A stretch of DNA of 64,000 bases. Source: Lampris incognitus (Eukaryota; Chordata; Actinopteri; Lampriformes; Lampridae). This document shows, piece by piece, positions 1 to 11,429 of this stretch (the first letter of the stretch is position 1; every line of letters starts with the position of its first letter). The notes under the pieces were generated by a model. It did no database searches. It saw only the letters and a list, made by a program, of their open reading frames with translations, and was not told the origin of the DNA. Where the stretch lies: the NCBI RefSeq assembly GCF_029633865.1, contig NC_079217.1:38957635-39021634 (forward strand), read 5' to 3'. A program made the position numbers and the translations under genes.

Positions 1-250
1 AGATGTGTTTTGAAAGCAAAAAAAAAAAAAATCACATGGGGGCTAATAATTTTGACCACCTCAATTTTCACTACATTTGGTATAAAGCAAACCTGAAGAT
101 TTATTTTGCATCCCAAAATGTACCAAATAGGGGCTTTGACATTGATGAACGTTTTACTATGTAAAGTTTTATGAATGATGCAAACATTGGGCAGAATTTT
201 AGGGCAATGTTCCATAGTTCCTTGGGGGCAAATAATTTTGACCTTAACAG
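1..250. mobile_element. Tc1-like transposon end (partial)
   Basis: AT-rich sequence with the phrase 'ctaataattttgacca' near base 43 and 'caaataattttgacct' near base 229 resembles the terminal noncoding part of a fish Tc1-like element, where such 'aataattttgacc' blocks sit near the inverted repeat. No transposase coding is visible here and the element leaves the window on the left. It lies in the intron after coding exon 2 of SLC33A1. The family assignment rests on recall of the motif only. Confidence 0.45.
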
Positions 251-308
251 TATCTACCACATGTGCTATTGAGAGTGGATGTTCACCTTGATATCTATGA
301 CCACCTAC

Positions 309-1005
309 CTGTGTTGCTGCCAAGAAGGCAAGCATAAAAAAAACGGCAGTGATTGTCAATACATCAGGTCCTCGTCCACCTTCAGACTGTAGCAGGGAGT
401 CAACGGTTAGAGAGAGGTAGAGCATGAAGAGACCCAGCATGTACTGGGTGGGAACTAACCATGATTTCCTACAGATGGAGGAACAGAGAGAGGGAGATGG
501 AAGTATAAAAATGTTAGAACGACATGATCAATTGAAGAGAAAACAGAAAATACATTGTTTTTATACTCATTAAAAGAAACCATATGTTATACCTCCTCCC
601 AAAATTGTTGAGATACAGGGCATCCACCAGCGGTGCCCACAGAAGCTTGAGACTGAAGGGCCAGAAGACAAAGCTGAAGAAGGCCTGGTCCTTATAGCTA
701 ACATGCTTACTCTGCATTATCAGAGGGATGCTGCCAGCCAGTCCAAGAGGAATCCCTTGGAGCACATAGAGGAAAAGAAGGAGCAAAATATTCCCTAACT
801 CGTTACTGATCCCTGGCCGGACTCTGGGATGTCTGTCGTTTTCAGAATCCGGCCTCTGGAGAAGACCCTCAGTTTCCTCATCCACTCTTGGGACGAGGGT
901 CATGGCTTGTCCTCTGTCGTCCCTGAGGTTCTGAGATTCCAGGTTTGCGGCTGTCGGCTTTCTCTGCCGCCCATTCATGTGTGAAATCAACTCTGGTGGC
1001 TCCAT
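309..1005 (-). CDS. slc33a1: SLC33A1 acetyl-CoA transporter, coding exons 1-2 (5' part)
   Basis: Partial gene for the ER/Golgi membrane acetyl-CoA transporter (AT-1), which supplies lumenal acetyl-CoA for protein and ganglioside acetylation. Exon 1 is 593-1005 (137 codons plus 2 bases) and exon 2 is 309-468; both have consensus splice sites and the junction keeps frame (Arg split by a phase-2 intron at 469-592). Exon 1 encodes an acidic cytosolic tail of about 75 residues, then the family signature FLYVLQGIPLGLAG and FFSFVFWPFSLKLLWAPLVD, covering the first membrane helices. Exon 2 continues with SWLVPTQY and ends LAFLAATQ, as in vertebrate SLC33A1. I chose the Met at 1003-1005 because its tail length fits the family, but the frame stays open upstream to 1257. 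The gene continues off the left edge. It is transcribed away from GMPS, a head-to-head order also known in mammals. Confidence 0.94.
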
Positions 1006-1257
1006 GATGGAGAGGCGCGCATCAAACCAACTGTGCCCCCGGTGAATCTGGAGAGCGACAGACAAGGAGAACTCTTGGGACAAGTGTGGTGCTGCACTCA
1101 CTATCAGAAGCAACTTTTTGAAGGTAGGAAAGTCCTGTATCCTTATGCTGTCAAGCATAATGAGCACTGCCATTATTTGCAGTTGGTCTGAGCAATCAGA
1201 AAACAGGATTAACAGGATGAGAGCAAGGACACTCATCACGTTTGGTTGGAGCGGCAT
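1006..1257 (-). other. In-frame open extension upstream of SLC33A1 Met
   Basis: The SLC33A1 reading frame is open for 84 more codons upstream of the preferred start, back to an ATG at 1255-1257. The conceptual peptide begins with a hydrophobic stretch (MSVLALILLILF) and does not resemble the SLC33A1 tail I know. It is most likely 5' UTR or intron that happens to be open, but an N-terminally extended isoform cannot be excluded from sequence. Confidence 0.35.
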
Positions 1258-1634
1258 GGAAAGGAACTAACAGTTCTGACCCCATCAAAACATGTCATAG
1301 GGATTAAATAAAATACTGTGCAACTACAAGCAAAAAATGTTTTTATGCATGCTCAATAATCCATGTAAGAAAATCACAGAAAGTTGAATCAGTTCATCTG
1401 GGCATGTTTATTGAGAGAGAAACATTTTATCACTCATCCAAGTGACCTCTTCAGTCTCAACTGACTGCAGGTATACCCACCCTTATAAACAATACAATGG
1501 CATAATGACCAAAAAACAATCGGTTTCATATGCAAATTGCCGTGAACATTAACTAGAGTTTCAATGGCCATGTGTACTATTCACAGAGGATTTGGGGATG
1601 GTTTCAATCACAGCATTGTAAGATGGCAACAGAT

Positions 1635-1975
1635 CCATCCATTCATCCATTAGCCAAACTGCTTATCCTGCTCTCAGGGTCGCTGGAGCCTATCCCAGCA
1701 GTCATTGGGTGGCAGGCGGGGAGACACCCTGGACAGGCTGCCAGACCATCACAGGGCCCACACACACACACACACCTAGGGACAATTTAGTAAAGGCCAA
1801 TTCACCTGACCTACATGTCTTTGGACTGTGGGAGGAAACTGGAGCACCCGGAGGAAACCTACGCAGACACAGGGAGAACATGCAAACTCCACAGAGGACA
1901 ACCCAGAATGACCCCCAAGGATGGACAACCCCAGGGTTCAAACCCAGGACCTTCTTGCTGTGAGGCGACCGCACT
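1635..1975 (-). repeat. tRNA-like SINE copy, nested in Penelope element 1
   Basis: Minus-strand copy of the SINE also seen at 23010-23372. It ends with a (GGAT)n-type tail (read as ATCC at 1635) and has the tRNA-like B-box region TTCRAACC near 1935-1950. Twelve-base target duplications ATGGCAACAGAT / ATGGCGACAGAT lie at 1623-1634 and 1976-1987, with one mismatch. Removing the insert restores the Penelope terminal repeat, which confirms the boundaries. Confidence 0.7.
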
Positions 1976-2192
1976 ATGGCGACAGATGTACTCTTAAAAC
2001 ATTAAATCTCAGGACGTACCGCATTTCACCGACCACATTAACTCTGTGGACAACCACATCAAGTTCATCAGGGAGGCTGTGAAAAATAACAGGTTAGCCT
2101 TCTTAGACTATGAAATTGCAATTAGTGATGGGGGACATTTGATTGTTGATGTTTACTGTAAACTAACACATACTGATTAGTACTTAATGTTT

Positions 2193-2834
2193 GTCTTGAT
2201 GCATGCTAAAGCTTTATTGTAAAATACTTCACACAACAGCTCTCATGGTTGTTGGGTGGGAGCGCTTTTCCCAGGTGGGTTCCCACCATCAGGCCAAACT
2301 CACTCCTTATTGGCATGTACCTCTGGTTTCAGCTGGAAGCCCTTTTCCCCATCAAGGAAGTCAGAGGGAGTGAAGGAAATGGCCTTCTCGTCCAGGAGAT
2401 CCTGCAGACGTGTGCTGCGGGCCTCAGGGGTGATGTGGGATAGAACCCAGAAAATCTGGGAGGCCAAGACTTGGAAGCCACAATAGAACAAGATGCTATT
2501 CTGAATTGGCCGGAGTGACATTCATGTCTCCGTTGATACCATTGGCACTGAACATGGATTCATGGGATCCAGTGGTGAAAGACAGAATGGCCTTCTTATC
2601 CTTGAAGATGCCTTGGCTGTATCTCTTCTCTGAAGAATAGGCAAAACCCTGTGTGAGCACTCAGTCAATCCAGCCCTTCATGATTGCAGAGAAAGAGAAT
2701 CAGTACATGAGGAACTGAAAAACGATGAGGTCAGCCTAGGTCAGTTTACGGTGTTCCTCCTTGATGTCAGTAGACAGCCTCTGCTCCTCCCATGCCAGCT
2801 TGGGAATCCAGATGAACTGATTCAACCCTCATTG
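2193..2834 (-). pseudogene. NQO1-like processed pseudogene bounded by Penelope-type termini
   Basis: Read on the minus strand, about 2800 down to 2230 encodes a decayed NAD(P)H:quinone oxidoreductase 1-like protein (cytosolic FAD enzyme, two-electron quinone reduction). Recognisable blocks in order are LAWEEQRLSTDIKEEHRK, DLIVFQF, AIMKGWID, KDKKAILSFTTG, GINGDMNV, RPIQNSILFYCGFQVL and FTPSDFLD. Only the part after roughly residue 65 of the family is present. No introns occur, although vertebrate NQO1 genes are multi-exon, and a CAATAAAG-type poly(A) signal lies just past the coding end (2209-2217). A TGA replaces an expected codon after GWID near 2665 and a frameshift follows DMNV near 2520. 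It begins with 'ttgtcttgatgcatgct' (2191-2207) and ends with 'ccagatgaactgattcaac' (2808-2826), the termini of the Penelope-like family here. Confidence 0.8.
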
Positions 2835-3682
2835 ATTACTTAAGATTTGACTCTCATCATCCACTGGAGCACAAACTAGAAGTCATTATGATGCTTTACC
2901 ACCGAGCTGACAACATCCCCACCGACACAGCAGCTCCGGGGAAGGGGAGAAATCCCACATTAAACAGGCCCTGATTAAGTGTGGTTATCCTAACTGGGCA
3001 TTTGACAAAGCCAGGAAGACACCCAAACAGTGCACCAGCTAATCGAAGGGAGGAGAAGGACAACAGCTGCCTAAGCTTAAACGAGTGGTGATTCCCTATG
3101 TGGTGGGAGTGTCGGAATATTTGAGACGTGTATTTTCTGAACATCGTGTCTCAGTTGCTTTCAAACCCCAAAACACGCTGCACTGGAAATTGGTCCACCC
3201 AAGGATCAGGTCCCAAGGCATAAACAGACTAATACAGTATATGCTGTTAAGCTCAGGGAGGATTGCCGTGACTTGTACATTGGGAAACCAAACAGACGCT
3301 AGCAAAGAGGATGGCACAATACAGAAGAGCTAACGTGTCAGGCCAGGACGCCGCGGTCCACACCCATCTACAAGCCAGTGGCCACTCTTTCAAAGATGAG
3401 GATGTGCACATCCTTCACAGGGAAGAACGCTGGTTTGAATGGGTCGTCAAAGAGGCCATCTATGTGAAGAGGGAATGACATTCCTGAGCTGGGGGGGGGG
3501 GCATTAAGAGTACATCTGTCACCATCTTACAATGCTGTGATTGCAACCATTCCCAAATCCAAATCCTTTGTGAAAAGTACATATTACCATTGAAACTCTA
3601 GTTAAAGCTCACAGTAATATGCATATGAAATCGATTGTTTTCAGTCATTATGCCACTATAGGGTGGGGATACCTGCAGTCAG

Positions 3683-3775
3683 CTGAGACTGAAGAAGTCA
3701 CTTATAAGATGACTGATGAAATGTCTCTCTCTCAATAAACTTTGCGTCCAGATGAACCGATTCAACTTTCTGTGA
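3683..3775 (+). repeat. Penelope-type terminal repeat with hammerhead-like core
   Basis: The right terminus of Penelope-like element 1 contains CTGAAGA, a short hairpin, GATGAAA and the common tail 'ccagatgaaccgattcaac'. The same order recurs at 14854-14929, around 12003-12085 and 17195-17271. Hammerhead ribozymes have been reported in Penelope-like terminal repeats of other eukaryotes; whether this motif folds as one is discussed under findings. Confidence 0.5.
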
Positions 3776-3785
3776 AAAGCAAAAA

Positions 3786-5193
3786 TTAAAAAAACAAACA
3801 AACACACACTGTAATATGGGTCATGAAGAAACGCAAAGCGTCCAACCCATGAGACTAACCGGTTTATCCGGTTGACAAGGGGGAAATGCAACGTTAGCTC
3901 ACTACCGACAGAATACTAGCCACTGTAGGTGTACGTTAAAAGAAGGGGTGCAAGCATACAACACCTAAACAGAAAACCGTTACAGTCGGTAGGGTAATGG
4001 CGGAGGACAGGTGTGAGACAAACCTGATAAATGAAATGGACGCACACAAACACAGATGAATGCCTGCATACCTGGTGATAACAGTAAAACGAGCGACATG
4101 ACAGGTCAAATAAGCGGTTGAAGATTGATGACTCGGAAAACCGACTGTAAATAAATACACACTGAGTCCCCCTTTCATTCAGTCGTGAATGGGACACATT
4201 ACGCAAAGCCAATCAGTTTAAGAAAATAAGTACCGTTTGGCTTTCACCTGGTTATATCGACGAGCAGCAACAACAGACCGAGCAAGGAAGTGAGACGTGT
4301 GCAACGTAAAAATATGTTCGACCACTTCAGCTGACGTGTCACTAAATACAGTTCCTCTTCAGCGTAACAGTTCCTCCTCAACGTAACAAACACGAGTCGC
4401 AATCTATCAGGAGTGATTATTAATTATTTTTATTAGTCCAATATGCCTCCCAGATTTCCAATAGTAAAACATTCCAAGTCCCGTACGATCCACAGACCTT
4501 CTCAAGCAATGACAGAAACAGAATAAAATCCCTTTTTCAGCAAAACAGTTTATATCTCCCGGGAAACAATAACATTAGTTTTCGGTGTTATTGTTACCTG
4601 GCCGGATGTTGCATTCAGATAGATAGATTCAATTTGTCAGTACAAGTGATCTTTTAGAAAGAAAACTATCAGAAATTGAACATTAATTTTTATATACTTC
4701 ATATACAATTTACCACATTCTTAAATATTTTTGTTTCATATCCTGAATTTCATGTGGCCTGAATTGATGAAGATGCTGCTCCTAACTAAGCAGTGCTTGT
4801 AGTGAGCAGTTGAAAATGGTTTTCTTTATTCAACTCAATTCATAAACATGCATCAAAATAATTACAAGTGAACCTCCCTATCACAAGATTATAATAACAA
4901 AAAATTGCAGATATACAATTTACTTTAACTGAAGGAGCGTTCAAATTTCGCTGTTCTCAGCACAGAATAGAGATCGTAGGGTCTGTGGTTCTCAGAGCTT
5001 TGGTGTCTTCCAACCTCCCCGTGTTCTGGATATTAGTACGTTCCAAACAGTTCCGGTGAGACGGCTCCCCAGTTCCCACAGTAACAGGAGGCATGAAGTA
5101 GCCTGCAAATAGGAAAGGCACAATGAAAATATTGAATTAATGGTTAAAGTAGTTACAGAAGTAAGAAAACGTATTGTTGAGTACAGCCATTCA
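3786..5193. other. Intergenic stretch; possible SLC33A1 upstream region
   Basis: No coding exon was recognised. Around 4225-4390 there are features compatible with a minus-strand promoter: an ETS-like ACTTCCT on the minus strand, a TGACGTG motif at 4333-4339 and a near-duplicate 'cagcgtaacagttcctc' / 'caacgtaacaaacac'. This could be an upstream noncoding exon or promoter for SLC33A1, but nothing proves it. The remainder is AT-rich without recognisable elements. Confidence 0.3.
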
Positions 5194-6270
5194 ATTCAAT
5201 TTCAACTCAAAACTTTATTGTAGACTCAAGATCCATAACAGACAAAGACAAATGAGCAAAAGACAAACCCTAGGCAATACACAGAGTAAACACAATAAAA
5301 TAACTTAAATGGAACAAATCAGTGTGTTATAAGAAGGCAGCTATACCAGTGGTCCCACTGCTGGGATTGGTAGCGCGTGGCACTGAGTCTTATATTAGTT
5401 AAACCCTTGATGATTACATTGTCAGTCATTGAGCCAGCAAATAAACTTATACGCGAGATTTCTTAGAAGAGCCTGAAAGGTATTGACTCCCGCAGCCACA
5501 AACATTTCACTTGCAGTATCTAGGCTCTGATTCAGGCATCTAGGTCTTTTTAGTAGTATTCTCATTGCATCATTATAAGCTACTCGAACCCTCTGTAAGC
5601 TTGCTTTTTTGTAGTTTGACCACAGGTGTGCAGTATGAAGTGGTGTACAATGTGCTCTGAACAGAGACATCTTCACAGTAACTGAACACATACCAAACTT
5701 GTGTGACAGTGTTTGCTTGTGCATACATCAAGCGGCATTGCCATAAATATCATCATTGTCTGTCATTTGTTCAGTCATATAATGTCCAAGATATTTCACC
5801 TTATTACATAGCCCAAGATTATTATCAGACAATTTAAAATCAGGAAATTTAACTATTGACCTCTTTGGTTCTGCAGATCATGAAAACAAACACTCTTACT
5901 AGCATTGTATTTGATATCATGCGCCACACCATACACAGAACATATATCAAGGAGCTGCTGGAGACCAGTGCTACAGGGACTAAGGAGGACAAGGTCATCT
6001 GTATACATAATATGGTTCACCAAGGTATTATCAATCATGCACCCAGTGTTACAGGCTTTCAACTGCTTGGACAAATCATCAATGTATAAATTGTAGAGAA
6101 CTGGAGACAGAATTCCCCTTGTCTGACACCATTGCTAACGGGCTGAAACGCTATTACCCCATTTTCCTTGCATAGTCTGGTGGGCATACCAATAAGCCAG
6201 AATTGATGCCATGAGGAAAATATGTAGGTTTTCCTAATGAGTCATAATTAGGGATATTATTAAGAAAATA
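5194..6270 (-). mobile_element. Non-LTR retrotransposon (LINE) 3' remnant
   Basis: Minus-strand fragments read as a LINE reverse transcriptase C-terminal half: VSNGVRQG near 6110-6140, then YIDDLSKQLKAC in degraded form, the catalytic-type motif MYTDDLVLLSP (about 5990-6030), YGVAHDIKYNA.KS (about 5900-5935), KVKYLGHYMTE (about 5770-5800), and the tail KFGMCSVTVKMSLFRAHCTPLHTAHLW and RVAYNDAMRILLK (5560-5690). Frameshifts and stops split the frame and the upstream part is missing. Bases 5194-5300 look like a 3' tail. It resembles CR1/L2-type LINEs, but the clade is not certain. The Tc1 element at 6273 abuts it. Confidence 0.65.
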
Positions 6271-6272
6271 TA

Positions 6273-7891
6273 CACTACCGTTCAAAAGTTTGGGATCACC
6301 CAAACAATTTTGTGTTTTCCATGAAAAGTCACACTTATTCACCACCATATGTTGTGAAATGAATAGAAAATAGAGTCAAGACATTGACAAGGTTAGAAAT
6401 AATGATTTGTATTTGAAATAAGATTTTCTTTACATCAAACTTTGCTTTCGTCAAAGAATCCTCCATTTGCAGCAATTACAGCATTGCAGACCTTTGGCAT
6501 TCTAGCTGTTAATTTGTTGAGGTAATCTGGAGAAATTGCACCCCACGCTTCCAGAAGCAGCTCCCACAAGTTGGATTGGTTGGATGGGCACTTCTTGCGT
6601 ACCATACGGTCAAGCTGCTCCCATAACAGCTCAATGGGGTTCAGATCTGGTGACTGCGCTGGCCACTCCATTACCGATAGAATACCAGCTGCCTGCTTCT
6701 GCTCTAAATAGTTCTTGCACAATTTGGAGGTGTGTTTAGGGTCATTGTCCTGTTGTAGGATGAAATTGGCTCCAATCAAGCGCTGTCCACTGGGTATGGC
6801 ATGGCGTTGCAAAATGGAGTGATAGCCTTCCTTATTCAGAATCCCTTTTACCCTGTACAAATCTCCCACCTTACCAGCACCAAAGCAACCCCAGACCATC
6901 ACATTACCTCCACCATGCTTAACAGATGGCGTCAGGCATTCTTCCAGCATCTTTTCATTTGTTCTGCGTCTCACAAACGTTCTTCTTTGTGATCCAAACA
7001 CCTCAAACTTGGATTCATCCGTCCACAACACTTTTTTCCAGTCTTCCTCTGTCCAATGTCTGTGTTCTTTTGCCCATCTTAATCTTTTTCTTTTATTGGT
7101 CAGTCTCAGATATGGCTTTTTCTTTGCCACTCTGCCCTGAAGCCCAGAATCCCGCAGCCGCCTCTTCACTGTAGATGTTGACACTGGTGTTTTGCGGGTA
7201 CTATTTAATGAAGATGCCAGTTGGGGACCTGTGAGGCGTCTGTTTCTCAAACTAGAGACTCTAATGTACTTATCTTCTTGCTCAGTTGTGCAACGCGGCC
7301 TCCCACTTCTTTTTCTACTCTGGTTAGAGCCTGTTTGTGCTGTCCTCTGAAGGGAGTAGTACACACCGGTGTAGGAAATCTTCCAATTTCTTAGCAATTT
7401 CTCGCATGGAATAGCCTTCATTTCTAAGAACAAGAATAGACTGTCGAGTTTCAGATGAAAGTTCTCTTTTTCTGGCCATTTTGAGCGTTTAATTGACCCC
7501 ACAAATGTGATGCTCCAGAAACTCAATCTGCCCAAAGGAAGGTCAGTTTTGTAGCTTCTGTAACGAGCTAAACTGTTTTCAGATGTGTGAACATGATTGC
7601 ACAAGGGTTTTCTAATCATCAATTAGCCTTCTGAGCCAATGAGCAAACACATTGTACCATTAGAACACTGGAGTGATAGTTGCTTGAAATGGGCCTCTAT
7701 ACACCTATGTAGATATTGCACCAAAAACCAGACATTTGCAGCTAGAATAGTCATTTACCACATTAGCAATGTATAGAGTGTATTTCTTTAAAGTTAAGAC
7801 TAGTTTAAAGTTATCTTCATTGAACAGTACAGTGCTTTTCCTTCAAAAATATGGACATTTCAATGTGATCCCAAACTTTTGAACGGTAGTG
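6273..7891 (-). mobile_element. Tc1-like DNA transposon, nearly full length
   Basis: A 1619-bp element with terminal inverted repeats beginning CACTACCGTTCAAAAGTTTG at both ends (right end reads CGGTAGTG) and flanking TA duplications at 6271-6272 and 7892-7893, the target-site signature of Tc1/mariner. It carries one transposase frame on the minus strand. The same family gave rise to the palindrome at 30098-31294. Confidence 0.93.
6435..7479 (-). pseudogene. Tc1-type DD34E transposase, one frameshift
   Basis: Cut-and-paste transposase of about 345 residues. The start at 7477-7479 gives [20 protein letters not shown], a paired helix-turn-helix DNA-binding region with the GRPR-like linker [12 protein letters not shown], and then the catalytic DDE core: LWTDESKFEVFG (Asp), ILQQDNDPKHTS (Asp) and [12 protein letters not shown] (Glu). 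The C-terminus [12 protein letters not shown] is complete. One extra G (AATTGGAAG versus AATTGAAG in the 30.5-kb copy) near 7385-7390 puts the first 30 or so codons out of frame, so this copy cannot make full-length enzyme. Everything after that point is open. Confidence 0.9.
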
Positions 7892-7893
7892 TA

Positions 7894-10671
7894 GATTTCG
7901 TGTGTTTCTTTTTACAATGACTACATGTTTCCTTGTAATTTATGATTAAAAAAAACAAAAACAAAAAAAACTACAGTCAAACAGGTGCATATCTGCAGCT
8001 GCCCATTGCTCCTGTACAATAGGATGGGTTAAATGCCGAGAAAATTTTCATTGTAAGAATACAATGAAAAAATAAAGTGTCTTTCTTTCTTTCTTTCTTC
8101 CTTATTTCTCTATCTCACGAAATCACTCTGAGCAAGATAGCTGTGAAAACACCACATGTCACAGCCACCCTAAAATGTCTCTTTGTCGTCTCTCTGTCAC
8201 CTCATCACTTTCATTTACCATGAAACTGATGAGGTGATTAACTTTCTGTTTCATGAATCGAATCTCAGTAATCAGTAATGTTGTAACTATTGTGGGAAAT
8301 CATTCTCAAAGTTTATTTTGGAGTCATAAGAGAATTTGTTTGCCAACACTTGACCTTTAGGTATCCCCTGCCACAAGCCTTGGCAAAAGTCCTCATTGAT
8401 GCATTGAGTGATCTGTATCATTATCAGCTGCTATTTTTTTTTCTGTTAATAACTGGAAAATAATACTAACTGAGATCATTTTGAAATTATATATGCAATG
8501 GCTCAGCAAAACTCCCAAAGTTCTCATATTAATTATTTTTAAATCTCACTTCATTAAAGGAAACTTGGAAAAGGTCATAATGCATCCACAAGAATCTTTC
8601 TCATTTTTCCGCTGAAGGTAATGAATGACTGTACGCTCTGCTGCACGGTTGTCGTAGATGGCATGTGAAACTGGTTATCTTCACAGATGGCATGTGACAG
8701 CTCACAGGCACATTTGGGTGAGTAAGCATGTGACCACACGAGCTGTTTGTTAGCATGAACTTTTGGAGGTTTAGACTCTTACTACAGTTGTAGGCATGTG
8801 AGAGTAATATATAATTTTGTGCATGCATTTGTTTGTGTGTGTGTGTGTGGGGGGGGGGGACAGCATAGCATAAAATGTAATGTTTTGTATTATATTTTCA
8901 AAGGATGACTGATATAATTACATCAGTGTGTTTGACCCATGTTTGTAAACTTTACAGGAAACTGAGGTTGTATCGAGGACATTTTATTTGCAATAGAGCA
9001 GCAGGCTATCTGGTCTGAAAAGACAAATGGGGAGATATAGTCATCAGAGATGAATATTTGGAGCCCTATTAACACCAACCTACTTTGCGTGATGCAGAGT
9101 TTGAAATCTGTCAGTTTGACATCAGGGGCCTTTCTGGTCTTTGGGCATCTTTGGGCTCAACTCTGAGCATTTGATCTCAAGACAGGAATCACTTTTAATC
9201 ATCCTTACAACTTATCCAGCACAGCCAACCTGAATCAGAGCAGGCTATATTCATGCTATGGGATCTAAGCATATAAAAACGAATCCACTATCTGGAGAGA
9301 ATAAAATAAACAGGATCTTAACAAACATATTTTATACTGGACATATTTGTGTCAATATTTTTCTTATCAGTGCAATACTTTAGATGCATTTGTGAATTCA
9401 CTTGTTTTACTCCTGCATTGCTGATAGAGGATACCAACCATTACATAAATCAATGTATTGCCTACTAGTCAATCCTTAAACATTTTAATCTTCTAAGGAA
9501 CCACTTCTGCTTGCTGTTCCTGTTCTTATTAAGCATGAAATATGATTGCAGGGCAACAATAATTAGAAACCATCAGAAATTATTTTCCTTCTCCTTGTGA
9601 TTTGTCAAATCACCGTTGCAAATTGTATGCAGAAGTAATGGACTACTTTTGTAATGCAACTCAATGAAAGCATACGATCAGTGTGACATCGTGATGGAGT
9701 ATTAATAAATATATTTTCTAGCCTTGGCTGCATCGATAACATAATATTTAGCTTTGGGGATGTTTTTCCTCATACATAAGTACTATTTACTTGAACCATT
9801 TGCTCCTCTCTTGAGAGATACACTGCTCTGTATCTGCTCATTTTATGCAATTCACTATTTGTTATGAATGTGCCCCTTTTATGTAATCCCACCCTGAGTT
9901 AATAGAAACCTTTTGTCATGACTGCTTATGTTGGATTTCGTATCGCTGGCTATTGAGCTGGCTGTTGAGGAGAAGCCCTGACTATGTTGAAATTTCTCAT
10001 AAGACAGTCACTTCAAGGAATTTCTCACTTTGCTGTGAGATTCCTCCTTAAGTTCCTAGATTACATAAATAACAAGGTGATAGGACCTACAAGTGGTACA
10101 TTTAGAAGTACCTCCTATAGATCTGATCCAATATCACATAGTGAGTTGTATACTACGCATTCAGTGAATCTTTTGAACTATATACAATGACGCAAAATGA
10201 TGGTGGCATATTTGAGGGAGAAAGTGAAACAGAGAGTTCATGCATGCATCTTTACTTGTGATTTAAACATTAATACCCAACACTGTGTGAAAACACAAGT
10301 ATATATGTCATGCTAATAAAACCATTCTGATTAAAATGAAGAAGAAGACTACCTCCACTGAAAACCTCAGGTCCTCTGCTGTTATTTCTGTCCTCTGCTC
10401 CCTTTGAACCTCTACGAAACGCTCAACTAAAGAAATGTAAATAGTTTCTTTAAAGACTTAAGTTGAAACATGTGGGTGGTAAAGTTACTCATAAGGTGCA
10501 TCTTGCTGGCAGTGTCAGTAGATAAAGGCTCTTTAATATCACATTGACACCTATATGTGGGCAAAAGTAAGGCTGTTACAACTAAACACAATTCTTTGTA
10601 TTATTACTATTACTATGAGATGCAAGCAAATACAAATTCAAATAATTACAAGTCACGAAGAATTATTGAAT
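7894..10671. other. Intergenic stretch without recognised genes
   Basis: AT-rich sequence with a short TTTC run (about 8085-8100) and a GT/G run (8830-8862). Short open frames occur (for example 8601-8828 minus and 9984-10190 plus) but none resembles a known protein, has exon-like codon use or sits next to clear splice sites. I see nothing else. Confidence 0.5.
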
Positions 10672-10735
10672 TATCCATCCATCCATCCATCCATCCATCC
10701 AGTATCCAAGCCGCTTATCCTAATCAGGGTCATGG
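10672..10735 (-). repeat. SINE tail fragment
   Basis: The (ATCC)n run followed by 'aagccgcttatcctaatcagggtcatgg' is the 3' end of the SINE seen at 23010-23372, on the minus strand and truncated to about 64 bp. Confidence 0.6.
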
Positions 10736-11429
10736 GATGAAGAATTATTGTTACGTCAATAATATTTGAAAATAATATTTGTGAATAGACAAAAAAAACC
10801 CCCAACACAACAACAACTTTGGGGCTACAGATTAGGATAGAAAATCCCAGTTCATTTGCCTGTTGTTGCCAGACATTACAACTCTGGGGGTTCTTATGGG
10901 AGCCCCAGCCTTATGTATTTTTACCTCACTGGGAACATCGAAGGAATGTGAAGGAACGCGGTCTGCTTCTCACACACTTCACAAAGCACCTCAAGTTAGG
11001 TTACACTTTTCACTGTGTTTGTGTTGGATGTTCAGGTGAGGGCCCAGTGTATCTTGGCTAAATAGATATTGTATAGGTTATTCTGAATGGCTGCTTGCTT
11101 ATTTGCTGAACATTTAGTTGAAAATTAGATCTGCCTCATATTGCACTTGGTTAAAATGTGCAATTCTATGCAGATCTATTTATTCTGTTTACTTTGCTGT
11201 TTTCCCCCTCTTTTTTTCTATTTTGTGTTTCTTGCTGGGTGTTTTGTGTTTTGTGTAGGGCACTGTACCAAACTAAATTCCTGGCATGTCTGTATGGCCA
11301 AATGAAAGAGTCTGAATCTGTAAAACACATAGGGATAGTTGCCATTCATTGACTTTTTCATTACAGGGATTAAACTAAGCAATGCTACACTCATGTTATG
11401 TGAAACTTCACTAAATAGGCGGTCGCAGC
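10736..11429. other. Intergenic stretch, nothing recognised
   Basis: Low-complexity A and T runs and short open frames only. No motif, repeat family or exon could be assigned. Confidence 0.4.

Larger units (their letters stand above)
1337..3776 (+). mobile_element. Penelope-like element 1, decayed, with long terminal inverted repeats
   Basis: The ends are inverted copies of one terminal sequence: 1373-1634 plus 1988-1998 on the left is the reverse complement of about 3503-3775 on the right. Imperfect direct repeats AAGCAAAAA flank the whole at 1328-1336 and 3777-3785. Between them, plus-strand fragments read like Penelope-type reverse transcriptase (FTDHINSVDNHIKF near 2040; PLEHKL near 2865; YPNWAFDKA near 2990), then a linker and a GIY-YIG-type endonuclease tail (TKQT..AKRMAQYRRA; HLQASGHSFKDEDVHIL; REERWFE, about 3285-3445). 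Frameshifts, stops and a large internal deletion make it inactive. A SINE (1635-1975) and an NQO1-like retrocopy (2193-2834) are nested inside. Confidence 0.75.

Noticed and set aside
2230-2800. A functional NQO1-type quinone reductase gene
   Set aside because: It is intronless, lacks the N-terminal third, has an in-frame TGA and a frameshift, and lies inside a transposable element.
9984-10190. A small coding exon
   Set aside because: A 68-codon frame in AT-rich sequence without splice context, neighbours or recognisable similarity.
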